DNA of 45,409 nucleotides, from positions 1 to 45,409 of the forward strand of contig CAKZMC010000010.1 of assembly GCA_937128055.1 (NCBI GenBank). The letters are read 5' to 3'. The translations under genes were made by a program, and so were the position numbers. Of this stretch, positions 1 through 9,479 are shown in pieces; position 1 is the stretch's first letter, and every line of letters starts with the position of its first letter. A model generated the notes under the pieces. That model did not search any database and was not told where the DNA came from. It saw only the letters and a program-made list of their open reading frames with translations. This DNA comes from an uncultured Actinomycetes bacterium. GTDB taxonomy: Bacteria > Actinomycetota > Geothermincolia > Geothermincolales > RBG-13-55-18.

Positions 1-393
1 TGCCCCACGCTGGTTCGCCACGGCGCCGTGAGGCGCTGCCCCGGCGGTAGGTGGTACGCAGCCAAGGTGGTTTCCGGTCGTCCGGGCCCGGCGGCAGGAA
101 GAGCCACCCCCGGCGGTTGGTGCTATTATCGAAATGGGATCGGGCAGGAGACGGTCTTGGAAAACGTCCGGAAAACGTCGTAAGAAAGGGAAGGAAGCGG
201 GGCATGCCGGAACAGCTCTCCCACCTCGGCAGGGAGCTTTCTCTCCAGGGCTTCAACCCCTCTCACGGCGGGAGTTTCAACGCCGTCCCGGCGGTGAGGG
301 GCGACCTCGCCGTGGGCTGCGGCGGGGTGGCCGGGAGGACCCCCTCTCCACTCCAGGATTCACCGCCACTCCGGGATTGCAGGATAGCCACGG

Positions 394-723
394 TCAGGGG
401 GCACGGCAGCTTCGTTGTGGGGCGGATGCCTGCAGGGGCCTTTCGGCGGACATCCAGCCCGGAGGTACCGTGCAAAGCCCTCCCTCCGCTTCGCCTGCCC
501 TCTCCCCGGGAAGGTCGAGGGGGTGAGGGAAGGTGGTGAGCGGAAGCCCGGCCCCGGAGGCGCTCCTCTCTTCCCGTCCCCACAGGGAAAGGACGAGGAG
601 AAGGGCGAAGGTGGCCAGGCACAGGAGGGCTATCACCAGGCCCAGCGGTCCCGTGCTCTCGCTGGCGCTCGCCAGAAGCAACCCAGCCACCAGCAGCGTC
701 GTACGCGCTCCGTTCATCTTCAT
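394..723 (-). CDS. Small membrane protein (hypothetical)
   Basis: Sub-ORF of the 394..1455 minus ORF. On the minus strand AAGGAG lies just upstream of ATG at 723 (or 717). Translation MKMNGARTTLLVAGLLLASASESTGPLGLVIALLCLATFALLLVLSLWGR has two hydrophobic stretches. The C-terminal tail is low complexity. Confidence 0.45.
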   Translation of the reverse strand: MKMNGARTTLLVAGLLLASASESTGPLGLVIALLCLATFALLLVLSLWGREERSASGAGLPLTTFPHPLDLPGERAGEAEGGLCTVPPGWMSAERPLQASAPQRSCRAP

Positions 724-858
724 ACTCTCCTTATGCATGCCGCTTGTGCTCACTCCGGCCGCCACCGCGCAAATGTTACCACCCCCCACCGACAGGAAGC
801 GGCGGGGGCGGCCAGACCGGCCGGGCTTTGACGTGATTTCCTGCGGGGGTGGTGGGCG

Positions 859-1872
859 GTGAACAAGGCGGAGAGGCTCATAAACCTCATTGCCATGCTC
901 CTCGAAGCGAGGCGCCCGGTCACCCTGGAGCGCATAAGGAACAGCATACCCGGCTACCAGCAGGCGAGCGTCCCCTCCTTCAAGCGCATGTTCGAGAGGG
1001 ACAAGAGCGAGCTGCGGGAGATGGGAGTGCCCATCCGCGTGGAGCCCGTGGACGCCTTCGGGGAGGAGATGGGATACCGCATACCCAAGGAGGAATACTA
1101 TCTCCCGGAGATCGACTTCACCCCGGAGGAGAAGGTGGCCCTTCTCCTGGTGAACCGCCTTGCCTCCGGGGGGGTGATCCCGCTCTCCCGGGAGGCGGGG
1201 TCGGCGCTCCTCAAGCTGAGCCCCGACCTCGGGGACGTTGGGAGGTCCGGCAGGACGGGATACGCGCCCCTGCGCTTCGCGCATCCCGCGGAGTCCCTGG
1301 AGACTTTGACCACGCTGTGGGAGGCCTCGGTGAGGCGACGCACGGTGCGGTTCACCTACCGTTCCCTGGGCTCTTCCCAATCCCAGGAAAGGAGCATCGA
1401 CCCCTACGGGCTCTATTTCGACCGGGGGGCCTGGTACGTGGTCGGCTACTGTCACCTACGGGGCGAGGTGCGCTCCTTCCGCGTCTCCCGCATCGAGTCG
1501 CAGGTGGAGGCGGTTTCAACCCCGGATAAGGGTCCGGATTTCGCGCGCCCGGAGGATTTCCGCCTGCGGGAACACGCCCGCATCCTTCCCTGGGAATTCG
1601 AGGAAGGCACCCATTACCGGGCCGAGGTGCGCTTCTCGCCGCGCATAGCCTGGCTGGTGGAACGGGACCTCGGGGACGTGTATCCCTTCCGGTACCTCAA
1701 GGGGGGAGGCGGAAAGCTGCGGGTCACGGTGCGCAACGAGGACGCCTTCTGCAACTGGGTCCTCTCCTTCGCCGAGGACGCCGAGGTCGTCTCGCCGCCG
1801 GAATTGCGCAGCAAGGTGAGAGACCGCCTGCTGGAGATATTGGCCATGGCCGGGGGTGATGAAGTTGGCTGA
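859..1872 (+). CDS. WYL-domain transcriptional regulator (PafB-like)
   Basis: GTG start. N-terminal HTH-like region (NKAERLINLIAMLLEARRPVTLERI), WYL-type core (IDPYGLYFDRGAWYVVGYCHLRGEVRSFRVSRI), and a second WYL gene overlapping downstream. Confidence 0.88.
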   Translation: MNKAERLINLIAMLLEARRPVTLERIRNSIPGYQQASVPSFKRMFERDKSELREMGVPIRVEPVDAFGEEMGYRIPKEEYYLPEIDFTPEEKVALLLVNRLASGGVIPLSREAGSALLKLSPDLGDVGRSGRTGYAPLRFAHPAESLETLTTLWEASVRRRTVRFTYRSLGSSQSQERSIDPYGLYFDRGAWYVVGYCHLRGEVRSFRVSRIESQVEAVSTPDKGPDFARPEDFRLREHARILPWEFEEGTHYRAEVRFSPRIAWLVERDLGDVYPFRYLKGGGGKLRVTVRNEDAFCNWVLSFAEDAEVVSPPELRSKVRDRLLEILAMAGGDEVG

Positions 1873-2839
1873 TGCAGCCAGGTTGCGGCGCTTGCTCTCC
1901 CTCATCCCCTACGTGCTCAAGCACCAGGGGGCGACCTTCGACGAGCTCTGCGAGGTCTTCGAGGTCTCCCGCTCACAGCTGGTCGACGACTTGAACCTCA
2001 TCTTCCTCTGCGGCCAGCCGGACTACTCCCCTGCCGATCTCATCGACGTGTTCATCGACGAGGACCGGGTGTTCATCGGCATGGCGGACTACTTCGCCCG
2101 CCCCCTGCGCTTCACGCCCGCGGAACTCTCTGGTCTGTACCTGGCCTGCAGCGCCCTGGCCAGGCTGGCCGGAGCGCCGGTCTCCCCCGGGCTCAGCTCG
2201 GTGATGGAGAAGATCCGGGATGCGCTGGGGATGGGCGAACTCCCCCCCGACGAGGTGGAGCGCAGCCTGGAGTTGGCCTCCCATGCCGCGGAGGGGGAGA
2301 TACTCTCGGAGCTCACGCGGGCGTGCGAGGAACGACTCGCGGTGGACATGGAATACTATTCTTACGGCAGGGACGAGCTCACGCGCCGCAGGGTCAACCC
2401 ACTTTCCCTCGAGTTCGGCATGGGTCACTGGTACCTGCGCGCCTGGGACGAGCCCAGCGGCGAGGTGAGGGTTTTCCGCGTGGACCGTGTCAAGGAGCTC
2501 ACGGTGAGCGGGGAGAGGTTCCAACCCCCCGATGAGGAGGTCTTCGAGGGGCCCTACGGAGCGGTGGGGGGCGGCGAGATAACGGTGCGCCTGCGCTTCG
2601 CGCCGGCGCTCGCCGGCTGGGCGCGCGAGCAGCCCATCTTCAGCAGCGTGGAGGAGGAGGGCGCGTTTCTCGTGTGCACCCTGAAGACGGACAAGCTCTC
2701 CTGGCTGGAGAGGGAGCTCTTGAGCTGCGGTGCGGGGGTCGAAGTGCTCGAGCCCCGTGAGCTGCGGGAAGGCCTGCGCCGCAGGGTGGAGAGGATACTA
2801 TCTCTTTACGCCGAGAAGAAGAAAAGGGGCGGCACGTGA
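1856..2839 (+). CDS. WYL-domain transcriptional regulator (PafC-like)
   Basis: Overlaps the upstream gene by 17 bp. HTH-like N-terminus and WYL core (VNPLSLEFGMGHWYLRAWDEPSGEVRVFRVDRVKEL). GTG 1856 or ATG 1859 start. Confidence 0.88.
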   Translation: MMKLADAARLRRLLSLIPYVLKHQGATFDELCEVFEVSRSQLVDDLNLIFLCGQPDYSPADLIDVFIDEDRVFIGMADYFARPLRFTPAELSGLYLACSALARLAGAPVSPGLSSVMEKIRDALGMGELPPDEVERSLELASHAAEGEILSELTRACEERLAVDMEYYSYGRDELTRRRVNPLSLEFGMGHWYLRAWDEPSGEVRVFRVDRVKELTVSGERFQPPDEEVFEGPYGAVGGGEITVRLRFAPALAGWAREQPIFSSVEEEGAFLVCTLKTDKLSWLERELLSCGAGVEVLEPRELREGLRRRVERILSLYAEKKKRGGT

Positions 2840-2898
2840 GAGGCCTTTCCTCGTTCGTTGACGGCCGGCGGGTGTAGGAATCTTACTCCTGCGGGGAC

Positions 2899-3204
2899 TC
2901 ATCGCGGCTGGCGGGAGAGATAGGCTTGCCGGAAACGGTCGAGGCTCATGCTTTCCAGGTCGTTCTTGATCTCCTTCTGGCGGCGGCGCGCCTTCTCCAG
3001 TTCCCTGAACCTCTCCCCGTATACCAGTCGCTGCTTGCGGAAGTCCCAGACCTCGACCAGGAAACCGTTTCCGTAGGAGGCGTCGATGAATCCCTTGCTG
3101 ATGCGCACCTTGAATGATTTGTTGGCGGCCTCGCCGCCGTTGCCCCTCTGTAGAGATTCGCGCCTGTGCAACTTTCGTCCTTCCCCCCGTGATTTTCGGG
3201 CCAC
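2899..3204 (-). CDS. Small charged hypothetical protein
   Basis: ORF track gives 2899..3318. The protein-like part starts at GTG 3204 (VARKSRGEGRK...SFKVRISKGFIDASYGNGFLVEVWDFRKQRLVYGERFRELEKARRRQKEIKNDLESM); upstream sequence is AT-rich promoter-like. Confidence 0.55.
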   Translation of the reverse strand: MARKSRGEGRKLHRRESLQRGNGGEAANKSFKVRISKGFIDASYGNGFLVEVWDFRKQRLVYGERFRELEKARRRQKEIKNDLESMSLDRFRQAYLSRQPR

Positions 3205-3368
3205 AAAAAATATTTTAGCACCGGGTGCAAGTGCTGGCGAACAAAATATATATATTTGTATGGTAGTGAATGGTGGAGACCCGCGAGACGGACGCCCGGA
3301 TAGCCATCGCGCGGCCATCGTTTATAATGGGGAACGACGAGCCGTCCGTAGAAGAGAGGTTACCCACC

Positions 3369-4190
3369 ATGCGCGGATCCGTGATCGCGGCGGTGACCCT
3401 GGCCATCCTTGCACTGCTCATCCTGTTCCCGGGCTGCGGGAACGACCAGGCAGAGGAGGCGGCAGGTTACCTGCAAGTCATCTCGCAGATTCATGACGGG
3501 GTAGCTTGGGACCTCGGTTATGTCCTGGAATCGCTGAGCGGCATCCCAAAGGACGACTATTATCACCTTGAGGAGCTGGGGCAACTCTTCCGCGAGGCGC
3601 AGGAAATCTTCACATCCGCCTACCGGGAGGCCAGTTCCCTGCAGCCGCTTCCTGAAGCCGAAAGCCTCCAAGCGGACCTGCTCCGTTTCTACCAGGAGGG
3701 AGACGGTAAGATAGGAGAGATCGTCGGCTGCATCGATTTCTTCCAGGCGGTGCTGCCCATGCTGGCGGATGTCCAGAACCTCGCCCTGCCCTCCCTGCCG
3801 GAAGGAGCCGCTGTGGAAGAAATAAAGGCGGCGGCGGCGGAAGATCACCGCACCCTGGACATGTACCTGGAGGACCTGGAGGGGGCAGAGCCCCCGCAGG
3901 AACTGCAGGCCTACCTGAAGAGGCTGCGGAGCTTCCTCCTTTCCGTGATGGAAGCGGTGGTCGGGGTGGAGCAGGCGGTTACCCCGGAAGACCAGCAAGC
4001 GCTGTCGCTTCTGCGGGGGCAGTACGCCGCGACGGTGGAGACGGCGCAACTCATGGAATATGAGGTGGCCGGGTTCCTCGGCACCGTCGGCTCCTGTATC
4101 GATGCCCTCATCAAGGAAGGAAGGGGCCTGGCGGTGCGCATCCAGGAACTGCTGGGGGCCCCGACGGCGACGCCCCCCGGAAATTGGTAA
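3369..4190 (+). CDS. Putative lipoprotein
   Basis: ATG 3369 gives MRGSVIAAVTLAILALLILFPGCGND, a signal peptide with lipobox LFPGC, followed by a helical acidic protein. Confidence 0.75.
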   Translation: MRGSVIAAVTLAILALLILFPGCGNDQAEEAAGYLQVISQIHDGVAWDLGYVLESLSGIPKDDYYHLEELGQLFREAQEIFTSAYREASSLQPLPEAESLQADLLRFYQEGDGKIGEIVGCIDFFQAVLPMLADVQNLALPSLPEGAAVEEIKAAAAEDHRTLDMYLEDLEGAEPPQELQAYLKRLRSFLLSVMEAVVGVEQAVTPEDQQALSLLRGQYAATVETAQLMEYEVAGFLGTVGSCIDALIKEGRGLAVRIQELLGAPTATPPGNW

Positions 4191-4232
4191 ATATTGGTAA
4201 GAAGCTCGAGCGAGAGGAGGAGATGGCGTCAA

Positions 4233-5702
4233 ATGGAATCGAACGATGCGGTACGAGCCCTCTTCAACCCCCGCCGCATGGCCGTCGTGGGCGCGTCGGC
4301 GAACCCGGCCAAGTGGGGCCACATCGTGCCCTCCAACATCCTCAGGAACGGCTACCGGGGAGATCTCTACCTGGTCAACCCGCGGGGAGGCACCATCCAC
4401 GGGAGGACGGTGCACCGCAGCCTGGCGGAGATAGGGGAACCCATCGACCTGGCCATGATCACCATCCCCGCGGAGGAGGTGGCCAAGGTCATGGACGACT
4501 GCGCCCGCGCGCGGGTAAAGGCGGCCATCGTCATCTCCGGCGGCTTCAGCGAGTCCTCGCCGGAGGGCAGGGGGCTGGAGCAGGAACTGGTGGAGGCCGC
4601 GCGCTCGCGGGGAATAAGGCTGGTGGGACCCAACACCATGGGCATATATTCCGCGTCCTTGAGCCTCAGCGCCCTCATGCCGCCCGTGAGGCCCCGTCCC
4701 GGCCACATAGCCTTCGCCGCCCAGAGCGGGAACCTGGGTACCCAGATGCTGGGATGGGGCTCCTACCGGGGCATCGGTTTCTCGCGCTTCGTGTGTGTGG
4801 GGAACGAATGCGACCTTGAGTTCGCCGATTACCTACAGTACTTCGCCGCGGACGAGGGAACCAGGGTCATCCTCCTCTACGTGGAGGGCTTCAAGCGCCC
4901 TCGTTACGTGCTCGAGCTGGCCGGGGAGATTAGCCTGCGCAAGCCCGTCGTCATCTACAAGGCGGGAAGGACGGAGGCCGGCAGGCGGGCCGTGGCCTCC
5001 CACAGCGCGGCCATGGCGGGCTCGCAGGAGATCTACCGGGGGATGGTGCGCCAGGCGGGGATGGTGCAGGCGGAGACCACGGAGGAGATGCTGGATTTCT
5101 CGGAAGCCCTGGCGAAGTTGCCGGTCCCCCGCGGCCGCCGCGTGGCCATCCTCTCCTGGGGAGGTGGCTGGGGGGTGGTGGAAGCGGACCTCTGCGAGCG
5201 CAGCGGCCTGGAGGTGGCGTCGCTTCCCCCCGAGGTCAAGGAGGAGCTCTCATCCGTCCTGCCCCCTTACTGGAGCAAGGGTAACCCGGTGGACATGGTG
5301 GGCATCGTCAACCTGGAAGACCACGGGCGCTGCCTTGAGATACTCGCCTCGCACCCCTCCTTCGACCTGGTGATCTCCCTGGGGACCATCAACGCCGCCG
5401 CCGCCTTCGGCATGGCGGAGAGGGATGAGGAAAGCCCCGAGGAGGAGCGGGAAATCCTGCGGGCGCAGCGCACTTACGTGCGCGAGGGGAGCAACCGCTT
5501 CGCCCGCAAGGTGTTGGAGATGATGCGCGAGCACGGCAAGCCCATCGTCACCGTGGGCATGCCGCAGAAGGAGATGGAGGCGGCGGATATTGCCGACCTT
5601 CCGCGGGACGAGTTGTGCATCTACACCAACCCGGAGAGGGCGGCCAGGGTGGCGGCCATGCTGGCGGCACGGGGCGAGTACCTGCGGTCGCGGGGGTGCT
5701 GA
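4233..5702 (+). CDS. CoA-binding acyl-CoA synthetase (NDP-forming) alpha-type protein
   Basis: CoA-binding Rossmann start (NPRRMAVVGASANPAKWGHIVPSNILRNGYRGDLYLVNPRGG) and the catalytic-His region SHSAAMAGSQEIYRGMVRQAG. No ATP-grasp half in the ORF. Confidence 0.85.
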   Translation: MESNDAVRALFNPRRMAVVGASANPAKWGHIVPSNILRNGYRGDLYLVNPRGGTIHGRTVHRSLAEIGEPIDLAMITIPAEEVAKVMDDCARARVKAAIVISGGFSESSPEGRGLEQELVEAARSRGIRLVGPNTMGIYSASLSLSALMPPVRPRPGHIAFAAQSGNLGTQMLGWGSYRGIGFSRFVCVGNECDLEFADYLQYFAADEGTRVILLYVEGFKRPRYVLELAGEISLRKPVVIYKAGRTEAGRRAVASHSAAMAGSQEIYRGMVRQAGMVQAETTEEMLDFSEALAKLPVPRGRRVAILSWGGGWGVVEADLCERSGLEVASLPPEVKEELSSVLPPYWSKGNPVDMVGIVNLEDHGRCLEILASHPSFDLVISLGTINAAAAFGMAERDEESPEEEREILRAQRTYVREGSNRFARKVLEMMREHGKPIVTVGMPQKEMEAADIADLPRDELCIYTNPERAARVAAMLAARGEYLRSRGC

Positions 5703-6511
5703 TGGGTATCCTTCCCGCTTTGCTGCTGGGGGTGGTACAGGGTCTCACCGAGTTCTGGCCCATCTCCAGCTCAGCCCACCTCGCCCTTCTCATCCACGTC
5801 TTCGGCTGGGGCGAGCCGGACCTCTCCTTCCTGGTCGCCCTTCACGTGGGGACCTGGATAGCGGTGGTGTGGCATTATCGCAGCCGGCTGGCGTCCATCA
5901 TCGCCGCCTGCTGGAGGGAGGCGAGGGGCAGGGAGCGCGGGCTGCCGGAGGCCCGCATGGGCGGCCTCTTGCTGCTGGCGACGGTGCCGGGGGTCGTCCT
6001 CGGGGCCGTCTTCTCCGCGTCCTCGGAGATGATGGAGGGCATGCCCCTCCTCATGGCGGCGACCCTCGCCGCCTTCGCCGTCGTGCTGTGGGCAGCGGAC
6101 AGGTGGGGGGGCCGCTCGGGCGACTGGCGAAAGGCCGGCTGGAGGGAGGCGCTGGCGGTGGGCGTGGCGCAGGCCCTGGCGCTGATGCCGGGGGTCTCCC
6201 GTTCCGGCATCTCCATCTCCGCCGCCCGCGCCGCGGGCATCGACAGGAAGGAAGCGGCGGATTTCGCTTTCCTGCTCTCGGTGCCCATCATCGGCGCCGC
6301 GGCGGTGTTCGAGGGGGCGAAGATGCTCCTTGAGGGGGTGACCGTTGACCAGCTATGGTCCATGCTCGCCGGGGGCGCGGCCGCCGCGGTCGCGGGGTAC
6401 CTGGCGATAGGGCTCCTGCTCTCGCGCCTGAAAAGCGGCACCTTCGCGCCCTACGCCGCCTACCGCCTCGCGCTGGCGGCGGTGTTGGTGGTGGTGCTGG
6501 TCATGCTATAG
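5702..6511 (+). CDS. uppP: Undecaprenyl-diphosphatase (UppP/BacA family)
   Basis: TGATG overlap with previous stop. Family motifs LLLGVVQGLTEFWPISSSAHL and LALMPGVSRSGISISAARAAGI; multispan membrane protein. Confidence 0.95.
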   Translation: MGILPALLLGVVQGLTEFWPISSSAHLALLIHVFGWGEPDLSFLVALHVGTWIAVVWHYRSRLASIIAACWREARGRERGLPEARMGGLLLLATVPGVVLGAVFSASSEMMEGMPLLMAATLAAFAVVLWAADRWGGRSGDWRKAGWREALAVGVAQALALMPGVSRSGISISAARAAGIDRKEAADFAFLLSVPIIGAAAVFEGAKMLLEGVTVDQLWSMLAGGAAAAVAGYLAIGLLLSRLKSGTFAPYAAYRLALAAVLVVVLVML

Positions 6512-6579
6512 GTCTGGGCGGCCATCAGGGTCTGCGCGCGGGCGGCCGGGGCGCCCCCGCCCTTCCCGCCGGGTGGGCC

Positions 6580-7257
6580 TCAGGTGCTTCCCTCATCCAC
6601 GCCCTTGAGGTTTTCCCTGGCCCTCTCCTCCAGCCAGTCCGCCCAGTCCTGCAGGCCCTCGCCGGTGCGGCAGCTCACCTCGAAGATGGCCACCCGGGGG
6701 TTCATCCTCAGGACCGTGGAGCGCAGCTCGTCCATGTCGAAATCCCCCATGCCGAGCAGGTCGGTCTTGTTCACCACCAGCACCTGGGAATCGCTGAACA
6801 TGAGGGGGTATTTCAGGGGCTTGTCGTGGCCCTCGGGAACGGAGAGGATCATGGCCCGCAGCCCCTCGCCCAGCTTGAACTCCGCGGGGCATACCAGGTT
6901 GCCCACGTTCTCGATGATCACCAGGTCCAGCGCCGCCAGGTCGAGGTGGTCGAGGGCCTGGCGGATCATGGCGGCGTCCAGGTGACAGACGCCGCCGGTG
7001 TTGATCTGCACCACCGGGACCCCCTGGGACTTCACCTTCTCCGCGTCCACGCTGGAGGCTATGTCTCCCTCGATGACCCCGATGCGCAGCTTGCCGCGCA
7101 GCAGCTCCAGGGTCCTGATGACCAGGGAGGTCTTTCCCGCCCCCGGCGAGGCCATGAGGTTGACGGCCAGCACGCCCCGGGAGCGGAACAGCTCCTCGTT
7201 CTCGCGGGCGATCTTCTCGTTGGCGTCGAAGACCCCTTCCAGCACCTCTATGTCCAT
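6580..7257 (-). CDS. hypB: Hydrogenase nickel incorporation GTPase HypB
   Basis: P-loop MASPGAGKTSLV, GVIEGDIASSVDAEK, VVNKTDLL. Next to hypA. Confidence 0.95.
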   Translation of the reverse strand: MDIEVLEGVFDANEKIARENEELFRSRGVLAVNLMASPGAGKTSLVIRTLELLRGKLRIGVIEGDIASSVDAEKVKSQGVPVVQINTGGVCHLDAAMIRQALDHLDLAALDLVIIENVGNLVCPAEFKLGEGLRAMILSVPEGHDKPLKYPLMFSDSQVLVVNKTDLLGMGDFDMDELRSTVLRMNPRVAIFEVSCRTGEGLQDWADWLEERARENLKGVDEGST

Positions 7258-7309
7258 CGTCTCCTCCCGGCTTTTTCTCCTTACCGTTACTTCCCGTGCC
7301 TCTCCCCAT

Positions 7310-7651
7310 TCATTCTATCTCTATGGACTCCACCAGGAACTCCCTGCCGGAGACGATGTCCGAGGCGATCTCCCCGCAGCGCGGGCAGGTGAGGTCGTAT
7401 TCCTGGATGTGGAAGTCCTCCTCGCAGCGCGCGCAGCGGGCCATCGTGGGCACCTTTATGAAGTTGAGCTCCGCCCCCTCCGCCACCGTGTCCTTGGTGA
7501 CCATGTCCCAGTAGAAGGCGACGTAGTGATCGACGATGCCGGTCAGCTCACCCAGCTTGATATTGACCTTGAGCACCCGCTTGGCCCCGTTCATCCTGGC
7601 GTGGCGCAGCACGATGCCCGCGATGCTCTCCGTGACCCCCAGTTCGTGCAC
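7310..7651 (-). CDS. hypA: Hydrogenase maturation nickel metallochaperone HypA
   Basis: GTG start at 7651 gives (M)HELGVTESIAGIVLRHA, the conserved MHE Ni-binding N-terminus. Zn ribbon CARCEE...CPRCGE. Confidence 0.93.
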   Translation of the reverse strand: MHELGVTESIAGIVLRHARMNGAKRVLKVNIKLGELTGIVDHYVAFYWDMVTKDTVAEGAELNFIKVPTMARCARCEEDFHIQEYDLTCPRCGEIASDIVSGREFLVESIEIE

Positions 7652-8407
7652 GCTCTTCCTCTCTTCTACCTTTGCCCGGCGCCCGGGCCCGGACTTCCTC
7701 AAGCATAGACTAATACGAACCCGCCCTCAAAGCTCTGACCGGGCTCAGCGTGTAGGAGGTACAACCCAGTTGCGTATATCGTATATGAAAGACCTCCTCC
7801 AAAGCGGATGCGTTGACGCATAAATGAATACACTTGAAACACGCTCCTTCTCGCCCTCTCCCTTTTGCGGATCTACGGTGACCCCTTGCCCCCTGCAACC
7901 GTTGCTCTTCAAATAATGGTTGTTGGCAGGATAGGGGACCTTTTCCTTGAAGGACTTCCATGTATGCAAGCGGCAACTCCCGCTGCCCCTTCGAGCTGAG
8001 CTCCCTGGTGCCGGGAAAGAAGGACGTCCCCACCAAGGTGGAGGTCCTGACCTGCGCGGGGTGGTCTGCGAGAGGTCCGTCTGCGGGGCAGGCAAGGCAT
8101 GGGCCCACGACTCCATCGGCCGCCCCGAGTAGCGGGAAGGCGGCGGGGCCGTGTCCTCGACCTGGGGCGGGCGCGGCATGGCCGCGGCGCCCGCCAGGAT
8201 TTCATTGCGCATTCCCCCGTTAAATGGTATTAATATGGGGAATGAAACATAGGATGCAGCAGAAACGCAGTCCATTCGAGGAAAGCGATGGAGCAGGACA
8301 AGGAGCAGGCCCTCGCGGTTCCGCGTTCCGTGGAGCCGGAAGCATCACCGCCTGACCGGTATCTCTCCTTTCCCGTCCATCACGAGACCGACATCGGGAG
8401 GTAGAGG

Positions 8408-9466
8408 ATGAGCCACGCCAACGAGAGACTGTTCGACCACAAGCTGGCCCGCGAGTGGAAGCTGAAGAAATCCCGCGCCGAGAAGGACAAGCGCATGGAC
8501 CTGAAGGAGGCCATCGCCACCCTGGTGGAGGACGGGGACTCCCTGATTGAGACCGGCTTCTCCTACGTGCGCGGTCCCATGGCCGCCTACTGGGAGATCG
8601 GCCGCCAGCGCAAGAAGAACCTGGTGGGGATCTTCACCCCCGGGGGCATGAACGCCGCCTGGCACGAGTTCGGGGGCCTGGAAGGCGCCCACGTGGCCTA
8701 CGTGGGAGCGGAGATGCGCGGCCTGCTGATGCCCTTCCGGAGAGGGGTGCAGGCCGGCACCTTGCGGGTCTATTCCGAGTGGAGCCATGGGGGGCTGGCG
8801 CTCGCCCTGCGCGCCGCGGAGCAGGGCGTCAACTACGTGGCCTGCAAATCCATGCTGGGCACGGACATCATGCGCACCAACCCCTACATCAAGGAGGCCA
8901 AGGATCCCTGGACGGGCGAGCCGGTCTGCCTGGTGCCCGCCATCTACCCCGACCTGGCCATCTTCCACGTCCACCACGCCGACAAGTACGGCAACAGCCG
9001 CATCTGGGGGCCCGCCGTCAACGACACGGCCATCGCCGTCGCGGCGCGCAAGGTCATCGTCACCTGCGAGCGCATCGTGAGCACCGAGGACATTAGCTCC
9101 AACCCCTACCAGGTGATCATCCCCCACTACTGCGTGGACGCGGTCTGCGAGGTGCCCTTTGGCGCCTACCCGGGGGACATGCCCGGCATGTACTTTTTCG
9201 ATCGCCGCCTTCAGGAGCGGGTTATCCGGGTGGAGTGGAAGACGGCGGAGTCGACCAGGGAATGGTACGAGAGGTACATCCTGGGTACCAAGGACCATTA
9301 TGAGATGCTCCAGCTCATCGCCGATGAAGAGGGCATGAACGTGCTCGAATACATGAAGCGCCTGGAGCAGCTCTCCTGCGACGCCAGTTACTTCGGGCTG
9401 GGATACTGGGGGGTCGGAGGGGAGCGCGATTGGAAATACGAGGAAGTGGCCAAGCGGGCCATCTAA
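8408..9466 (+). CDS. CoA-transferase subunit A (family I, glutaconate/IpdA-like)
   Basis: VGIFTPGGMNAAWHEFGGLEGAHVAYVGAEMRGL..., paired with the subunit B gene 13 bp downstream. Confidence 0.85.
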   Translation: MSHANERLFDHKLAREWKLKKSRAEKDKRMDLKEAIATLVEDGDSLIETGFSYVRGPMAAYWEIGRQRKKNLVGIFTPGGMNAAWHEFGGLEGAHVAYVGAEMRGLLMPFRRGVQAGTLRVYSEWSHGGLALALRAAEQGVNYVACKSMLGTDIMRTNPYIKEAKDPWTGEPVCLVPAIYPDLAIFHVHHADKYGNSRIWGPAVNDTAIAVAARKVIVTCERIVSTEDISSNPYQVIIPHYCVDAVCEVPFGAYPGDMPGMYFFDRRLQERVIRVEWKTAESTREWYERYILGTKDHYEMLQLIADEEGMNVLEYMKRLEQLSCDASYFGLGYWGVGGERDWKYEEVAKRAI

Positions 9467-9479
9467 GGAGGGTTGCGAG

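Noticed and set aside
394-1455. 353-aa minus-strand ORF
   Set aside because: Most of it is antisense to the WYL gene and is a high-GC shadow frame; only the 3' part (394-723) looks like a plausible small membrane protein.
3360-4706. 448-aa minus-strand ORF
   Set aside because: Antisense to the lipoprotein and CoA-binding genes; His/Arg/Gly/Pro-rich shadow translation with no domain motif.
5590-6333. 247-aa plus ORF
   Set aside because: Out-of-frame over the acyl-CoA synthetase-like gene end and uppP; Gly/Arg-rich shadow frame.
7745-8275. Minus-strand ORF of 176 aa in the hypA / CoA-transferase gap
   Set aside because: Pro/Ser/Arg-rich, no recognisable motif, overlapping ORFs in several frames; treated as non-coding.
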